Assembly (NCBI GenBank): GCA_032622095.1
Contig: CP136064.1
Location: 141,561,954-141,625,953 of the forward strand
DNA length: 64,000 bases
Reading direction: 5' to 3'
From: Siphonodentalium dalli
Lineage: Eukaryota > Mollusca > Scaphopoda > Gadilida > Siphonodentaliidae
The translations under genes and the position numbers were made by a program. This document shows, in pieces, positions 48,955 to 60,331 of the stretch. Every line of letters starts with the position of its first letter. Positions within the stretch are counted from its first letter, which is position 1. Below the pieces are notes generated by a model. It was not told the DNA's origin and did not search any database. It was given only the letters and a program-made list of their open reading frames with translations.

Positions 48955-49760
48955 CACAATGTGCGCGAAGCGCATGCAGTTTAAATTCATATAATGTGCG
49001 CGAAGCTCACTAAAGGGCTGCAGCCCCCGCTAAATAAAGGTTCCGAATAGAGCCTGCTTCAGTTAGTAGACTCTATATATAAAGTAAAATATCTTGATTG
49101 TTGCGTTCCATATGTGCCTGCATATACATGGGTTGGGGAGATGATGGTGGGGGCAGAAATATAGTTTTATTGAAATAAAGTGTTCATACAAATGGGCAGG
49201 GCGTGTGGTCATTATAGGCTGCATGCTGAACCCAGCTTCCAAAGGGAGTCCGTTTAAAATGTGCTGCAAGCTCCCTATATATATGTGCATGAAGCTTACG
49301 CAGTTTAAGATCATATAATGTGCGCGATGCGCAGAAAGGGGCTGTAGACCCCTCCCGCTAAATAAAGTCTCCCGAATTGAGCCTGTTTCAGTATAGATAA
49401 AGTACAATATTTTGATTGTTGCGTTCCATATGTGCATGCATATACATGGGTTGGGGAGATGGGGGGAGTGGTAAAACATACAATTTTATTGAAAAGTGTT
49501 CATACAAATGGACCGCACAGTGCAGGTGTGTGGTAATTAGGCGGCATGCGGAATACAGGTTCCAAAGTGGGTCCGTTCAAAGTGTGCAACAAGCTCCCGA
49601 ATGAAGGCTCCTGAATTGAGTATGTTTCAGTCGGTGCATAGTAGTATTTAGGGGCCTAAATAATATACTGATTTTGTTTCGTTCAATATGTGCATGCGCA
49701 TATGTAGACTGGGTGCGTAGAAATACAATTTTAGTTAAATAAAGTGTTCCAACGTGCATC
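48955..49760 (+). repeat. Tandem repeat, period about 320 bp, 2.5-3 copies
   Basis: Repeated landmarks: ATAATGTGCGCGA at 48992 and 49315, GAGCCTG(C/T)TTCAGT at 49050 and 49378, GATTGTTGCGTTCCATATGT at about 49095 and 49416, CATATACATGGGTTGGGGAG, and CATACAAATGG. A third, more diverged partial copy starts near 49600. No coding function is recognised; long open frames here reflect the repeat. Confidence 0.8.
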
Positions 49761-50241
49761 CAGTAACAAAAAAAGAGAAGCATGACCATTCCATGAAAGC
49801 GGACACTAGACAATAATAAAGCACATTTATATACCCGTCATTTTGTGATGGGCAACCCCCTAGTTTCAACATAAAAGAAAAACCCCCACAAAACAATGAT
49901 TCCAATTGAGCCTCGATGACAAGTGCATGTGCATGTCAGTTGCAGATTGATCATTTGATGTCTTTGAAGTATAGAAATATACATATATACCCCCCTTCAA
50001 CATTGATTCAGCTGCAGTTATTGCACGTCAGTTGGGGCCACGTGCATCGTGAATTGTTCCTCAGTCAGCGATTGGTCATTTGTAAATGTCTTTTAATGTA
50101 TATGTCACAGTATGTGTATGTTTCTATACAAATAGAAGTGCCGCTAATTGGTCACTTTGGGTTGAGGCTACCGTGGCACCTGATGATATACGCAGACAAT
50201 GTGTGTAATTTAAATTATCCAACTTCACGACAAAATAAGTA
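49761..50241. other. Non-coding stretch
   Basis: No supported gene. The open frame at 49916-50260 runs into the MITE and has no recognisable domain. Confidence 0.35.
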
Positions 50242-50552
50242 CCAAATTTTTACAGTATAATTTGTATTCCCTCTAAGATTACTACCCACTAAATGGTATA
50301 TCTCTCCTAAGTCCTTACTTTTTGAAGGGAGAAACTAAAATTGGTATGAAATATCGATGGTACGATATCGTACCATATTCAGTGAACGTCGCTTCCGGAA
50401 CAATTCTAGAGCCTCGTGTCACTTTTCGAATCCTGACTGATTGTTCCGTGATCCGAGCTTGCGGGGTGGGATGTTCTTTAGAACTGGGAGGTGCTTCCCG
50501 TTTAGTGGGTAGTAATCTTAAAGGGAATACAAATTATACTGTAAAAATTTGG
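50242..50552. mobile_element. 311-bp MITE with 52-bp TIRs and TA flanks
   Basis: The left arm (50242-50293) and right arm (50501-50552) are reverse complements at 51 of 52 positions, starting CCAAATTTTTACAG. The element is flanked by TA on both sides, as expected for a Tc1/mariner-type target duplication. The 207-bp interior is non-coding. The superfamily call is inference from TIR length and TA. The near-identical arms argue for recent activity. Confidence 0.85.
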
Positions 50553-52117
50553 TATTCCCCGTCAGATATCCTGCCCACTATTACTATATGGTAGAATTCG
50601 CAAAAAGCAGGATGAAGCGAGGATATTTTTCTTATAGATGTGACTGTAGAGTATAAAGATCATACTGAGATCTCTTGTGCATAATCTTTATGCTACTATC
50701 TCTATGATTCTTTACATTATTTGAGACAAGCTATCAATTTACATGAAACTTTCCTTATACCATCATCATTTTATAATTATTATGAAGTATGGAAGTCATC
50801 CTGGATCAAGAGTCAGAGTAAGGGAGTGTTTTTGTTGAAACAGATCCTCTTATTCGCAGAGCTGTCATAATACTGTCCAAAGTCGAATATCCTCATGACT
50901 GAGATTCTTGTATAATGAAAATACTTCAGTCACTTCCCAGATTATATATGACAAGATAAATGCTCATAGCTGTTACAGGATTGAATCCTTTTCACCATAT
51001 GCTCGAACAACAGAGGTAGAGAGTACGCTCCCCCCCCACTCTTTTTCAAATGTGAGCTATTGAGCTAATTTGTACAGTTGTTGAAAGCATGGTTATCTTG
51101 TATCAGATGAATGTAGGCATTCGTATTTGAGAACCGGGGAGCTAGTCGTAACATAATCTGAACTTTGATTTTTGTTGGACGAAATGTATGGTCATGTCAC
51201 GTGGGGAAGTTCCTCAGTTAGGTGTGTATACAAGGCATATGATATACACAGTGGCAACTCTGAAAATAACAACGTAGGTTCGTAACGAATCATGTTATTC
51301 TTAGAGTAATGGGGAAGCTGCTCATGTACGTATGTAATGAAGAGATATTTTTATAAAGGAAAATAGATGTGAAAGTTCTAAATTATGTATGATATGTGAG
51401 GGCCACATGCCCTGGAAGGCGTGGCTGACACGAATGGGAACTCATTCACACGCACATGAGTCGAGGAACTCGTGCAGCTAAGCATGAAACCCTTCACATC
51501 ATAGAGAATCTATGTAAATAGAAGGAACTCAAACATAATCTTTGAGTTTGGACCATGTGAATATGTTTACCAAGCATATTATGGCATGGTATACAATTAA
51601 TGAGAGTTATTATATACTTGTTCTGTATAAATATAAATAGTCTACCGCCCCTGAAATTGATATTTCATTTCAAGGTAGTGCTTTACAATGTCATGAATTT
51701 CCCTATTTGCCCTTGTTGACGGCTTCGAAGGCAGTATTGTATAGTCTCATGGACTATAAAGTTCATGAGATATAGCATTGCATACTAATATCAGGCGATC
51801 GAAAGCCTTTTGTCATATCGAATCGCAATAAGACGGGATACGCTAGTTGATCTAGTTTGTAACATGAAAATTGATTTGTATGTTAACTACATGTTGATTA
51901 TGGACTGTTTGTGATTGAGAGAGATAGAGTTATTGCTCTTTGACAGCAATATGTACATACCGGAAGTGAGTGTGGAAGCAGAATAAGATTCGTCAGTCGG
52001 TTTGAACGTTTGTGCGGGGAAGAAGGAAATAAATGAACGGGAACAAAATAATGAAGGACAGCAAAAGACTCTGGGCCCGGTGAAGAATACCTTTGAGCTT
52101 TGCTAGCAATTTTTTCA
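50553..52117 (+). other. Non-coding stretch ending in a probable 5' LTR
   Basis: Immediately right of 52117 is an initiator-Met primer-binding site, and 52116-52117 is CA, the usual LTR end. A TATA-like TGTATAAATATAAATAG lies near 51626-51642. The LTR start could not be set because no second LTR is in the window. 50570-50592 resembles the GCCCACTA ... ATATGGTA block of the 40843-41167 repeat. Confidence 0.45.
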
Positions 52118-52128
52118 TGGTAGCAGAG
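52118..52128 (+). promoter_or_regulatory. Retrotransposon primer-binding site (tRNA-iMet)
   Basis: TGGTAGCAGAG is complementary to the 3' end of metazoan initiator-Met tRNA (CUCUGCUACCA). It directly follows a CA and lies 77 bp upstream of the gag-like start. Copia-type elements commonly use this primer. Confidence 0.7.
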
Positions 52129-52204
52129 CGAGGTTACGGCGAGATCGGCGACTGTTGAACTTGAATGAAAATCGGATCGTGACTTTTGTGTTGACATTTC
52201 AAAA

Positions 52205-53958
52205 ATGGCTACCAGAAACTACAAAATGTCACCTATATTCTCAGAATCAAAACCCAATGAAAGATGGGTAGATGAACTCAAAGTATGGCAGACAATTACC
52301 CAGTCTATGTAAACATACACTCAGATTCATACTGATACTGAGTCTATTGCATTCCCATCAACTTTTCATTTCTGAACGGTTGTGGGCTTCCCCCAAATTA
52401 CGTCACACCGCACTAAATATAAACCTGAAATTAGTTGTGATTGACAGGCGTAAACATGGTCACGTGCCAGTGCCGTCATGGCCGCTTCAACCATGTGAAG
52501 CCGATTCTAAGAATCGGAATTAATAGTTGCAGGGTTTGTGACTTTTCGTTCGGCGGTTGTTTTACTGACAATAAAGGGAAACAGCTAGCTTCCGGGATCT
52601 AAAATAATATGTACAATAACTAAGACAGATCTTCTTGAAATTATAAAAAATGTCAATTTATGTGGATCTCTTGAACGAATTATTTTTTAGATTGGCCAGG
52701 CGATTTGTCGCCCATGTTGTCAAAAAATAACACAAATCAACGGCCACGAATCAAAAATACATGAATGTCGGGACTATCTGCTAAAACAACTACAGAACTA
52801 AAAAAAAGTTAAATGACATAACAAAACGATATATCAGTTCCCCAGTACCGGCAGTAGTACCATGCACCGCAGCCAAAACGAGCAAAGAGCAACACAATTC
52901 TACCACCAACCCCACCGAAACCCTCCCGACCTTACACAGCCGTATTATTAGCTCCAAAGATTGGCCAGTTATACCCTAATTACAGTTGCCTGCAACCCAA
53001 ATTCCGGAGATTCTTGATTTAAAACTTTCGACCGCTCGTCAACAATCTTCTTTATTTGTCGATTTGTGAATTTCTCTTCCGGTATAACATGACGTCATGG
53101 ATACTATTTTAACAACATTTAGCCACACCTTCGGAATTTCCACACCGAGAGCACGTGACATGTTACTAGTTTTTTATTGGGGCACACATTTCTTGGAGCT
53201 AAGTTTTGATTGGCGGTAATTACAAGGAATCCCGGGTTTGGGAAATGAAAACTGAACGAAAGGTCGTCAGACCCACTATTTTTATATGTGGGTATGTAGT
53301 TTACTCCAGACTGACAATTACCGAATTGGCAGTTGAGAAGCAAGCATCAGCTATTGCACTTTCGTTGCCTGAAAATGAGGGCTCAATTCGTGACAAAGCT
53401 TTTAGTGAGATACCTGGAAAAGTTGGCTTCAAAGGATGGATTAAAAATACTTCTTGAGTACATGGACAGTATTTACAAAAAGATGAACTGTCATCAGCTT
53501 ATGAAGTTCACACAGATTTTGATCGCTTCAGGTAAACACCAGAAATCGATATGGAACATTATTTAATGGAATTTGAAAAAAGTTACAACAAAACTGTGAA
53601 ATTCAAGATGACATTACCTCAGTCAGTCCATGCATTCAGACCATTGGATGGTACTTGCCTGGAACATAAAGATCGACAGCTTGTGTTGACAGCAGTAAAT
53701 TACAATGAAGATAAGACCCTGTTTAAACAAATGTGTAATTCACTGAGAAAATTCTTTGGAAAACAGTCTACATGCATTTCAAACAGAACTACTAGTAGAT
53801 CATCAACAGAAAGACAACATATAAAAGTAGAACCTGAGGATTCTAGGCTTTTGTTGCATCAAATGGTGTACAGAGGTCCTGGTTGACAGAACTATATGTA
53901 CTGGTAGAGGATGTGGAAATACAAGTGCTAACAACTCTAAGAGGAGAATCAACCCACT
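52205..53958 (+). pseudogene. Copia-like retrotransposon gag, split and frameshifted
   Basis: Starts at ATG 52205, 77 bp after the primer-binding site. The N-terminal piece contains ERWVDELKVWQTIT (residues about 19-32), matching the W-x-x-E-x-x-x-W motif of copia-type gag. The frame stops at 52313 only because a transposon is inserted at 52301. After it, at 53323, the same frame resumes with ELAVEKQASAIALSLPEN. Two frameshifts (about 53400 and 53480) and a stop near 53535 follow, with LEYMDSIYKK, SSAYEVHTDFDRF and MEFEKSYNKT still legible; a last open part ends at 53886. Gag packages element RNA into virus-like particles. No zinc knuckle, protease or pol remains. The family is assigned by remembered motif pattern. 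Confidence 0.7.
52301..53313. mobile_element. 1,013-bp DNA transposon inserted in gag, 9-bp TSD
   Basis: ACAATTACC occurs at 52292-52300 and 53314-53322. Between them the sequence starts CAGTCTATGTAAAC and ends GTTTACTCCAGACTG, giving terminal inverted repeats CAGTCT(N)3-4GTAAAC. Removing the insert plus one target copy rejoins the gag reading frame exactly. There is no transposase. A 9-bp duplication is typical of Mutator-like elements; other superfamilies are possible. Confidence 0.85.
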
Positions 53959-54504
53959 AGGTAATTTGTATGCTAGGTTGTTATCGGGGCTAACGCATGC
54001 GATCGTGAAGCGAACTGGTATGCAGAGAGATCGTGGATATCACAGCCTCATATTCATTTGAATCATTTCTGAATGAATAACAGGTAGACAGGCGATGATA
54101 TCGGTCATGTAAGCATAATTGTGAGGGTACCCACATCGGCGACCTTCATTAAATTCTGGGTAGATAACAGACAGAATTGTTCTGCATGATATCGAAGAGG
54201 TCATAATATATGGTATGAATACTGCATATATTTTTTATATGCCGATATTATGGTGACTGAAGGGCAAGCAAAAACATATTATGTTGCCATGTCAAGGGAT
54301 CCTAACGCTTGTTGGGTTTTTATTGGATCGAGGGGCAAGTCTCCCACATGTTTGCTGCTATGCGAATATTGTCACCATATGTAAACAAGCACCATTTATT
54401 TAGCAATAACAAAATTTGGTTTGTTAACGCTGCAAATAACATCTAACTCAAGTTATCCAATGCTTATACAAACGCAATATAAACGTATATAGACTACTAA
54501 TTCG
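53959..54504. other. Non-coding stretch
   Basis: No supported gene and no 3' LTR recognised. Confidence 0.4.
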
Positions 54505-54590
54505 AGTACCACCTAGTACCGTGTACCATGGTACTCAACACTACAGTACCATTACTGGTCCTGTTGAGAAACCTGGTTTGATCCATTGCA
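54505..54590 (-). repeat. GGTACC-rich dispersed repeat, reverse copy
   Basis: Reads in reverse as TGGATCAAACCAGGTTTCTC followed by several GGTAC words, the layout of 48085-48185. Confidence 0.55.
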
Positions 54591-54604
54591 AGTCCAAGCA
54601 TCAA

Positions 54605-55135
54605 CGAGAGGCCGATCACGATCGGCAGATGTTTAACCCATCCCTTGGCAATAGTGATTAGCTATTATCAGCTAGGAATCTAAAATCCATAACATTCAAT
54701 GTTAATCTTCAAAGATTAGAACAAGTTTTTTTTAAATACGCCCATAACTCTGTTAAAAAAATCGAATCAAACCCATATTCAAATTCTATCTGTATTTTAT
54801 TGCGTTGCGGAAGAGAGATCGCCCGTGGGTTACTGAACGGCCTCGAGCGCGAACAAAAAGAGAAAGAGACGAACAAAAATAATGCGCAGCATGTGTGAAT
54901 TCTAAGTTGAAGACGGGCCATAACTCTATAAAAAAAAAAAAGGATCCAACCCATATTTTAACTCAATCTGCATTTTGGGCTCAGAAACAGATATACAAAA
55001 TTTGGTTCCGATCGGATAAAAATATGTTTAAGTTATCGCACCATGCGTAAAGTGTCTACCGGACGGACGACGAGTGGTCAATCTGGACATCGACAATATG
55101 TGTACCATACTGTGGTATGGGTACACATAAAAATA
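54605..55135 (+). mobile_element. Second repeat-core element family, near-complete copy
   Basis: Left block with GGCCGATCACGATCGGC and TTTAACCCATCCCTTGGC (54608-54650). Core units with GCCCATAACTCTGTTAAAA (about 54738) and GGCCATAACTCTATAAAA (about 54917), then GGTTCCGATCGGATAAAA. The tail has an ACGGACGACGAG microsatellite and an end hairpin (GTGTACCATA / TGGTATGGGTACAC). Same general plan as the main family but unrelated sequence. The same tail closes 57990-58537. Confidence 0.65.
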
Positions 55136-56650
55136 AATTAATCAATCAATAGGGGCAAAGCGTGTGTCAAAATAAACCAATATAAAATGAGACATATCAG
55201 ATGAAAGTATCAGGAATGTTGAGAAGTGTTATTTTTTAACTATAGAAATCCATGCAAGTGAATGAGGAGAAACCTGGAGATATAATAGAAGAATGATAAA
55301 TTGAAAAATATAATGAGAACATCCATACAAATGAACAACAGACTATTCCAATTAATACTTTTAGAACTGAATGGGAGAGTCAACTGAATCATGAATGGGT
55401 TACAGCTTAACTGCTATGTGGTATATATGTGGCTAAAACTAACTCTAAATCAATAAGACAACATTACTGCTATTCTCTCTATTGCAGTTAAATTAAGCTT
55501 GTACTACTGTAATTAATAGTAAGCTACTTGGGTCATTATCAAATCTGTTCAATTGACGAATCTCAGATTATTGACTGACAGTGGTAACTGACCAAATCGC
55601 GTGGCAGCTAACGAAGTTCAAGGACGATGCATTCCAAAACAAAAAAACCTCTCGATGATGCATTTACACTTGTTTCAAAGTGTTGTTTAACACGATCATA
55701 TAACTTCTTTCCGAGATTTTAAAGATGCCTAGGTCACTAGGTGTGCGTATGCATCTTGTATTAATTAGTGACAGTCATTATATAAAACAAATTGAAGCCA
55801 GATTCTAACAGTAAATCAGCGGTGATATTTTGGCCATTTCCGAAGCCGAAAACCAACAATGAACGAGGTTTACGTTGGATCAGACTGTGTAACAAAAGTC
55901 ACGAAAACTACAATATCGACAGGATTACAAGGAATACATATGTGTGTACAAAGGTAGATTAATATAGTTTATATATATATTTCGGATTTTTAAGTGATAT
56001 AGTTTGCTAAAATAACTTTCGTTTCAAAGAGGGACAACAAAACAGAACAATGATGCAAACAAATCACCACCGTTCTTTTTCGGTAGACAACGCCTCAAAG
56101 AAATCCAACCTTCTACAAAATTATACCGGATTCAGTAATTATCGTTTCGATGCGGTATACAAGTTTCTTGTTTCAAATGATTCTACTCATCCGTTACCAT
56201 ATGTACAAGGTGTCAAGAAATCAGACATGGGGAAGTTAGATTTGAAGGAGCAGTTCTAACTGACATTAATTATGTAACCTATATTAAAGACAAAACTTCG
56301 ACTTAGACGATGCGTATTATAAACACTACCGAGATTCGACTACAAAAACCGGCATCGTTGAATGTACAAAGTCAAACTAAATAGTGACTAAAAATCTATA
56401 ATAGAAATTAGAGCAAAACATATTGTTATTAGTCGATGCATGGATGCAGATAGTTGGTTGGAAGTACTAACAGTTTAAACAATATCTTTCTTCCAGAAGG
56501 CATACAAGTTTATCACTTCTGTGTTATTAAAGCTCATTTTGTTATATTATGCAACAACTAAACTCTATTATTTCTCTAGTGTCGATTACCAATGCCTTCG
56601 CGGATCAAACATGTGAAAAATCAAATGAAATGCAGCCTCGTTTCCTGCGT
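55136..56650. other. Non-coding stretch
   Basis: AT-rich, with repetitive phrases such as CCATACAAATGAA. No gene recognised; the open frame at 56050-56259 has no known domain. Confidence 0.35.
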
Positions 56651-57832
56651 GTTAACTCTTTCACCACCGAATATATGAGGGTAAAATGCCCCAGAACCCA
56701 GATTTACATGACTTAATTAGGATTTTTTTGTTATTAGCGCTAAGACTAAATACTAATGTTTAGAGGGATCGTGGGTATGGCACACCATATATTGCCGTGA
56801 TCAGCAGTGAATTTATATTCACATGAGGGTCATAGATAACCTTCGGGTGCCCAACTTCCTTGACAACGGTTGCTAGGGAAACACCCGTCATTGAAAAACA
56901 CTAGATTTTGATCAATTTTCTACTGAATGTCACTCATACAATGCTGGTTATTTTTGTTCTTGTGACACACTGGTGATCACCCTATGGTCAAATTTGAAGA
57001 AGTGATTTCACCTTGTTCAAAATATCAGGCAAATGTTGGCTTGAGGAGGGGAAAGTTCTGTCAATCACCATCCAAAATCGATCAAAAAACGAAAATAGGC
57101 AATGCAAAAATAAATCACCAGTGATCACATTCAGTGACTGATAAATAATTGACTATATTGACCAAAATCACTCTAATCAATCTAATTATATACCAGAATC
57201 AAAACAAATGAACTTCACACACTAGAAGTCCTTTTATTGATGAACTTAGAACACCAAATTCCTCAAAACTAAATCAATTCGAAACTGAATTCACTCCCTT
57301 TGTGCTATCTATATATTTATAACTTTGGGAATTCCAGTATAATGAGTGTGTACTTGACGCTTTCTGCTTCAATATTGCGTTCGTTTTCAGGGGAATTAGG
57401 CCTAATTGTCCGCGTAAAAGGTATATGATACGCACTATAACACTTTAGACAATATTCTTGCCAAATATATGAGATTTTATTTAAAATTATACTGCCGGAC
57501 ATAATGTCAAGCTGAAAATGGTCGGACATTTGGCAATATGTATCGGAAAATGTCCGTGTCCGACCGACCGCTTAAATTCAGACATGCTTCCAATGGAATT
57601 CAGATATAATATTTTAGATTTCTATGGCAGGGACACATAGCAGGGACACATAGAGGGATCCCCAGAGGGACCTATATGAATTGTGGGAGCTATTACATTA
57701 TGTAGCCGTGACACAGTTCGTTTAAAAAACGGATAAACAGGCGAACGCTTCTGCCCGCTATAGCGGGCAGCGGGGTAGAACGTACATGACGTCATGCCCG
57801 CTATAGTGCGCAGCGGGGGTGAAAGAGTTAAC
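56651..57832. mobile_element. TTAA-bounded element, about 1.2 kb
   Basis: GTTAACTCTTTCACC at 56651 and its exact reverse complement at 57818-57832 bound the segment. Read as TTAA-CTCTTTCACC ... GGTGAAAGAG-TTAA, this fits the TTAA target of piggyBac or Kolobok elements. The right end carries two subterminal copies of TGCCCGCTATAG(C/T)G (57752 and 57794). No transposase is visible, so it is non-autonomous. The two ends could also be independent copies of a common end motif. Confidence 0.5.
57751..57770. repeat. Perfect 20-bp palindrome
   Basis: CTGCCCGCTATAGCGGGCAG equals its own reverse complement. A diverged second copy lies 42 bp downstream, both inside the right end of the TTAA-bounded element. 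Confidence 0.9.
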
Positions 57833-57989
57833 TATGGATGCATACTGCCATATGAATATATACATGTTTGTTTAGGAGTATGGACATGCAGTCCACCAGT
57901 CTCATGAAAATAAAATCTTCATACAGGACATCACACCTAATTAATGTATAAAACTATCAAATAGTGTTCATTAATAACCCTGGTTCAAG

Positions 57990-58537
57990 AGTATAAGGGT
58001 TAATTAATTAAAACCAAAATCCATACAGATGAAGAGAATGCTAAGGAAAACCTAGGTACCGTAAGAAATATGAGGTAAATCAGAAGAAACATATTTTACT
58101 TATTGCTTTGGATGGCAGTCGGTGAAAGGGTTAATTATTTCTAAACCAATCAACCAATCGATACCAAAAACTATACAGGTGAGGCATATGCCATCCTAAA
58201 CCTGCATATAAAATATGAACACAATCGGACAGAAAATACTTAAGTTATGGATATCAGATAGAACATGACCATGTATGGATGGAAAGTGTTAATCATTTCT
58301 AAACCAATAAACCGATCGATACCAAAAACTATACAGGTGAGGAGTGTGTCATCATAAACATGCACATAAAATTTGAACACGATCTGATAAAATATAATTG
58401 AGTAATCGAATCGGATAGCAAGTGTCTACGGCCAGATGGACGGACAGACAGACAGCCGGACAGACAGACGAACGATGGATGGTTGATCCGGACATCGGCA
58501 TTATGTGTTGCATACATGGTATGGGTACACATAAAAA
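57990..58537 (+). mobile_element. Repeat-core element with GGAC/GACA microsatellite and hairpin end
   Basis: Core units start GGGTTAATTAATT (57997), GGGTTAATTATTTCTAAACC (58128) and GTGTTAATCATTTCTAAACC (58286); the last two are 158 bp apart and share GATACCAAAAACTATACAGG. The tail has a GGAC/GACA microsatellite (58437-58475), GATCCGGACATCGGCATTAT and CATGGTATGGGTACACAT, the same tail as at 55060-55130. Two families with different cores thus share one type of 3' end. Confidence 0.65.
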
Positions 58538-58776
58538 GGACCCACAGGCTACAGAAGAGCTCCATTGTTCTAGTTAAATAAATTCACCTGGCTAAGTGGT
58601 GGAGGTGTTAACAGAACACCCTTAGACAAACAATGGTATCCATGCTCTGTGGAACTTTTATTTATTCAAATGTCAGATACCATCAAATCACATAGCACTT
58701 TGTGAGTTAATTAATTGTTGGTATTTTTCTCAAAGCAAGAAGGAAATACAGTAAAACTTTGACAAAGATTTGCAGT
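58538..58776. other. Non-coding stretch
   Basis: Nothing recognisable. Confidence 0.4.
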
Positions 58777-58850
58777 GGGGGTAGGAGGAGGGTATGGGAG
58801 TAGGAGTGGGTAGAAGGTGGGACTCCCCCTCCCCTCCTTCTGTTGTTGGC
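58777..58850. other. G-rich tract with facing C-rich tract
   Basis: Four or more G-runs of three or more (GGGGG, GGG, GGG, GGG) in 58777-58810 could form a G-quadruplex. A CCCCCTCCCCTCC tract at 58824-58837 could instead pair with it. Confidence 0.5.
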
Positions 58851-59216
58851 TTCAATCATTCAAGGGAGTTGCAGTTGAAAATTTCAAGGTGTACAGCCAC
58901 CGGACATGCAAATACCCACCCTACCCAATATAGTCCATCTCCACCCCACCTATAATGACATACCTGCCATCGTAGGCGAGACCAAATTAAACTACCGGTA
59001 TGTCGATATGGATAACATCTAAAAAGCTGGGTTTTTTTGTCAGAAAGGTATTGGTCACATGCAGGCTGCATGCACGGATGTTGATATTTGATCACTGGTA
59101 ACTATAGGTGTGACTGTCACAATTGGACTAAGGATACTCCCCGTGTTTTTAAAACACATGTCAGTAAACATTTAGTTGAAATAATAAAATAACAGATTCC
59201 CATTGAAGGTGCACAA
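58851..59216. other. Non-coding stretch
   Basis: No gene or repeat recognised. Confidence 0.4.
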
Positions 59217-59241
59217 CCCTAACCCCTAACCCTAATCCTAA
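59217..59241. repeat. Interstitial telomere-like tract
   Basis: About four degenerate CCCTAA units (CCCTAA, CCCCTAA, CCCTAA, TCCTAA). Short and imperfect. Confidence 0.7.
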
Positions 59242-59406
59242 ACATATTGACCGAAAAATATAGGAATAAAAGCTTGGACAAAATGCATGTTAAAAAATTT
59301 CTAAGTCGAAAAAGGGGGATAACTCCACCAAAAAATGTCGGACAGACGTCATAATCGCATGTGCACAGGTTCCCATGGTACTAAATATATGTGCCAAGTT
59401 TTAAAA

Positions 59407-59498
59407 TGAAAGTGTCAATGACACTGTAGCTCAACTTTGTAAAGAAGGTAATTTTTTTGTGATGAGCAATGAATAGAGAGATTAAAAAGGAGTGTAAA
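59407..59498 (+). mobile_element. 5' end fragment of the main family
   Basis: Begins TGAAAGTGTCAATGACAC then TAGCTCAACTTTG, and diverges from other copies after about 35 bp. A second, full element starts at 59499, so the first was truncated or interrupted 92 bp in. Confidence 0.7.
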
Positions 59499-60115
59499 TA
59501 AAAGTGTCAATGACACTGTAGCTCAACTTGGAAAGGGAATAATTTAATGTATTACAGTCAATGGAGCGATTAGGAATGTGGAAAGTTGAATGTCTAATAC
59601 TAGTTTATAGACATGAAGAGAAAAGTAAAATCCAAGATGGCTGCTGGCGGCCATGTTTTCGGCCGAATGACCCCAAAATGAGTCGTTCCCATCTACATGT
59701 CATCGTTAACATCCATGACAAATTTTATCATGATCAGACTAAAGGTACGACATGTAGCCCGTGCTAAATAATTTAGTCATATAAAGAGTAAAATCCTAGA
59801 TGGCTGATGACAAATTTCATGATGATCAGACGAACAGTACGACCTGTGGCCCGTGCTAATGGATTGAATTTTGAAATCAAAGATGGCCACTGGCGGCCAT
59901 GATTTTTGCCCGAATGACCCAAAATGACTCGTTCCCATCTTCATGTCAATGTCAACATCCATGACAAATTTCATAATGATCCGACAAAAGGTACAAAATG
60001 TAGCCCGTGCTAAAGGAATTTGTTGACGAATCACGCACACACATACACACACAAACGGACGATGGATAAGAATCCATGGCAATAGCTCAAACTTTACAAA
60101 GTAAAGTTGAGCTAA
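59499..60115 (+). mobile_element. Short main-family element, 617 bp, about 3 monomers
   Basis: 5' end TAAAAGTGTCAATGACAC, unique region to 59621, one full monomer, a truncated one (a deletion joins GATGGCTGATG to ACAAATTTCATG near 59800), and a last one. The tail has TTGTTGACGAATCACGC, a CA microsatellite, CCATGGCAATAGC and the hairpin ending GCTAA. It shares TTTAATGTATTACAG with the 61673 copy, while the giant and nested copies have TTTAATATATTA, so there are two subfamilies. Confidence 0.88.
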
Positions 60116-60331
60116 TAATATCATATCATAGAGGTAGTCTTCAGATGGCATAGATTCCTTCAGGTGGTGTACTCTCTTAACAATTAAGTAGTTTTCTGAG
60201 TAGGTCCATGAATACTTTCCACATCCAGAGATAGGCTATAACCCTTTAAGTTTAACTCTTGGAAACAATTTTGACCAATTTATATATTTTAAAAATAAAT
60301 AAAACATGCTATTAAAATAAATAACACATAC
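60116..60331. other. Non-coding, possibly intronic
   Basis: Lies downstream (in minus-strand sense) of the exon call at 60332-60472; no further exon was recognised. Confidence 0.35.

Noticed and set aside
49063-49479. 138-codon minus-strand open frame
   Set aside because: It spans two copies of the 320-bp tandem repeat; the protein-level repeat (NPCIC.HIWNATIKI) is a by-product of the DNA repeat.
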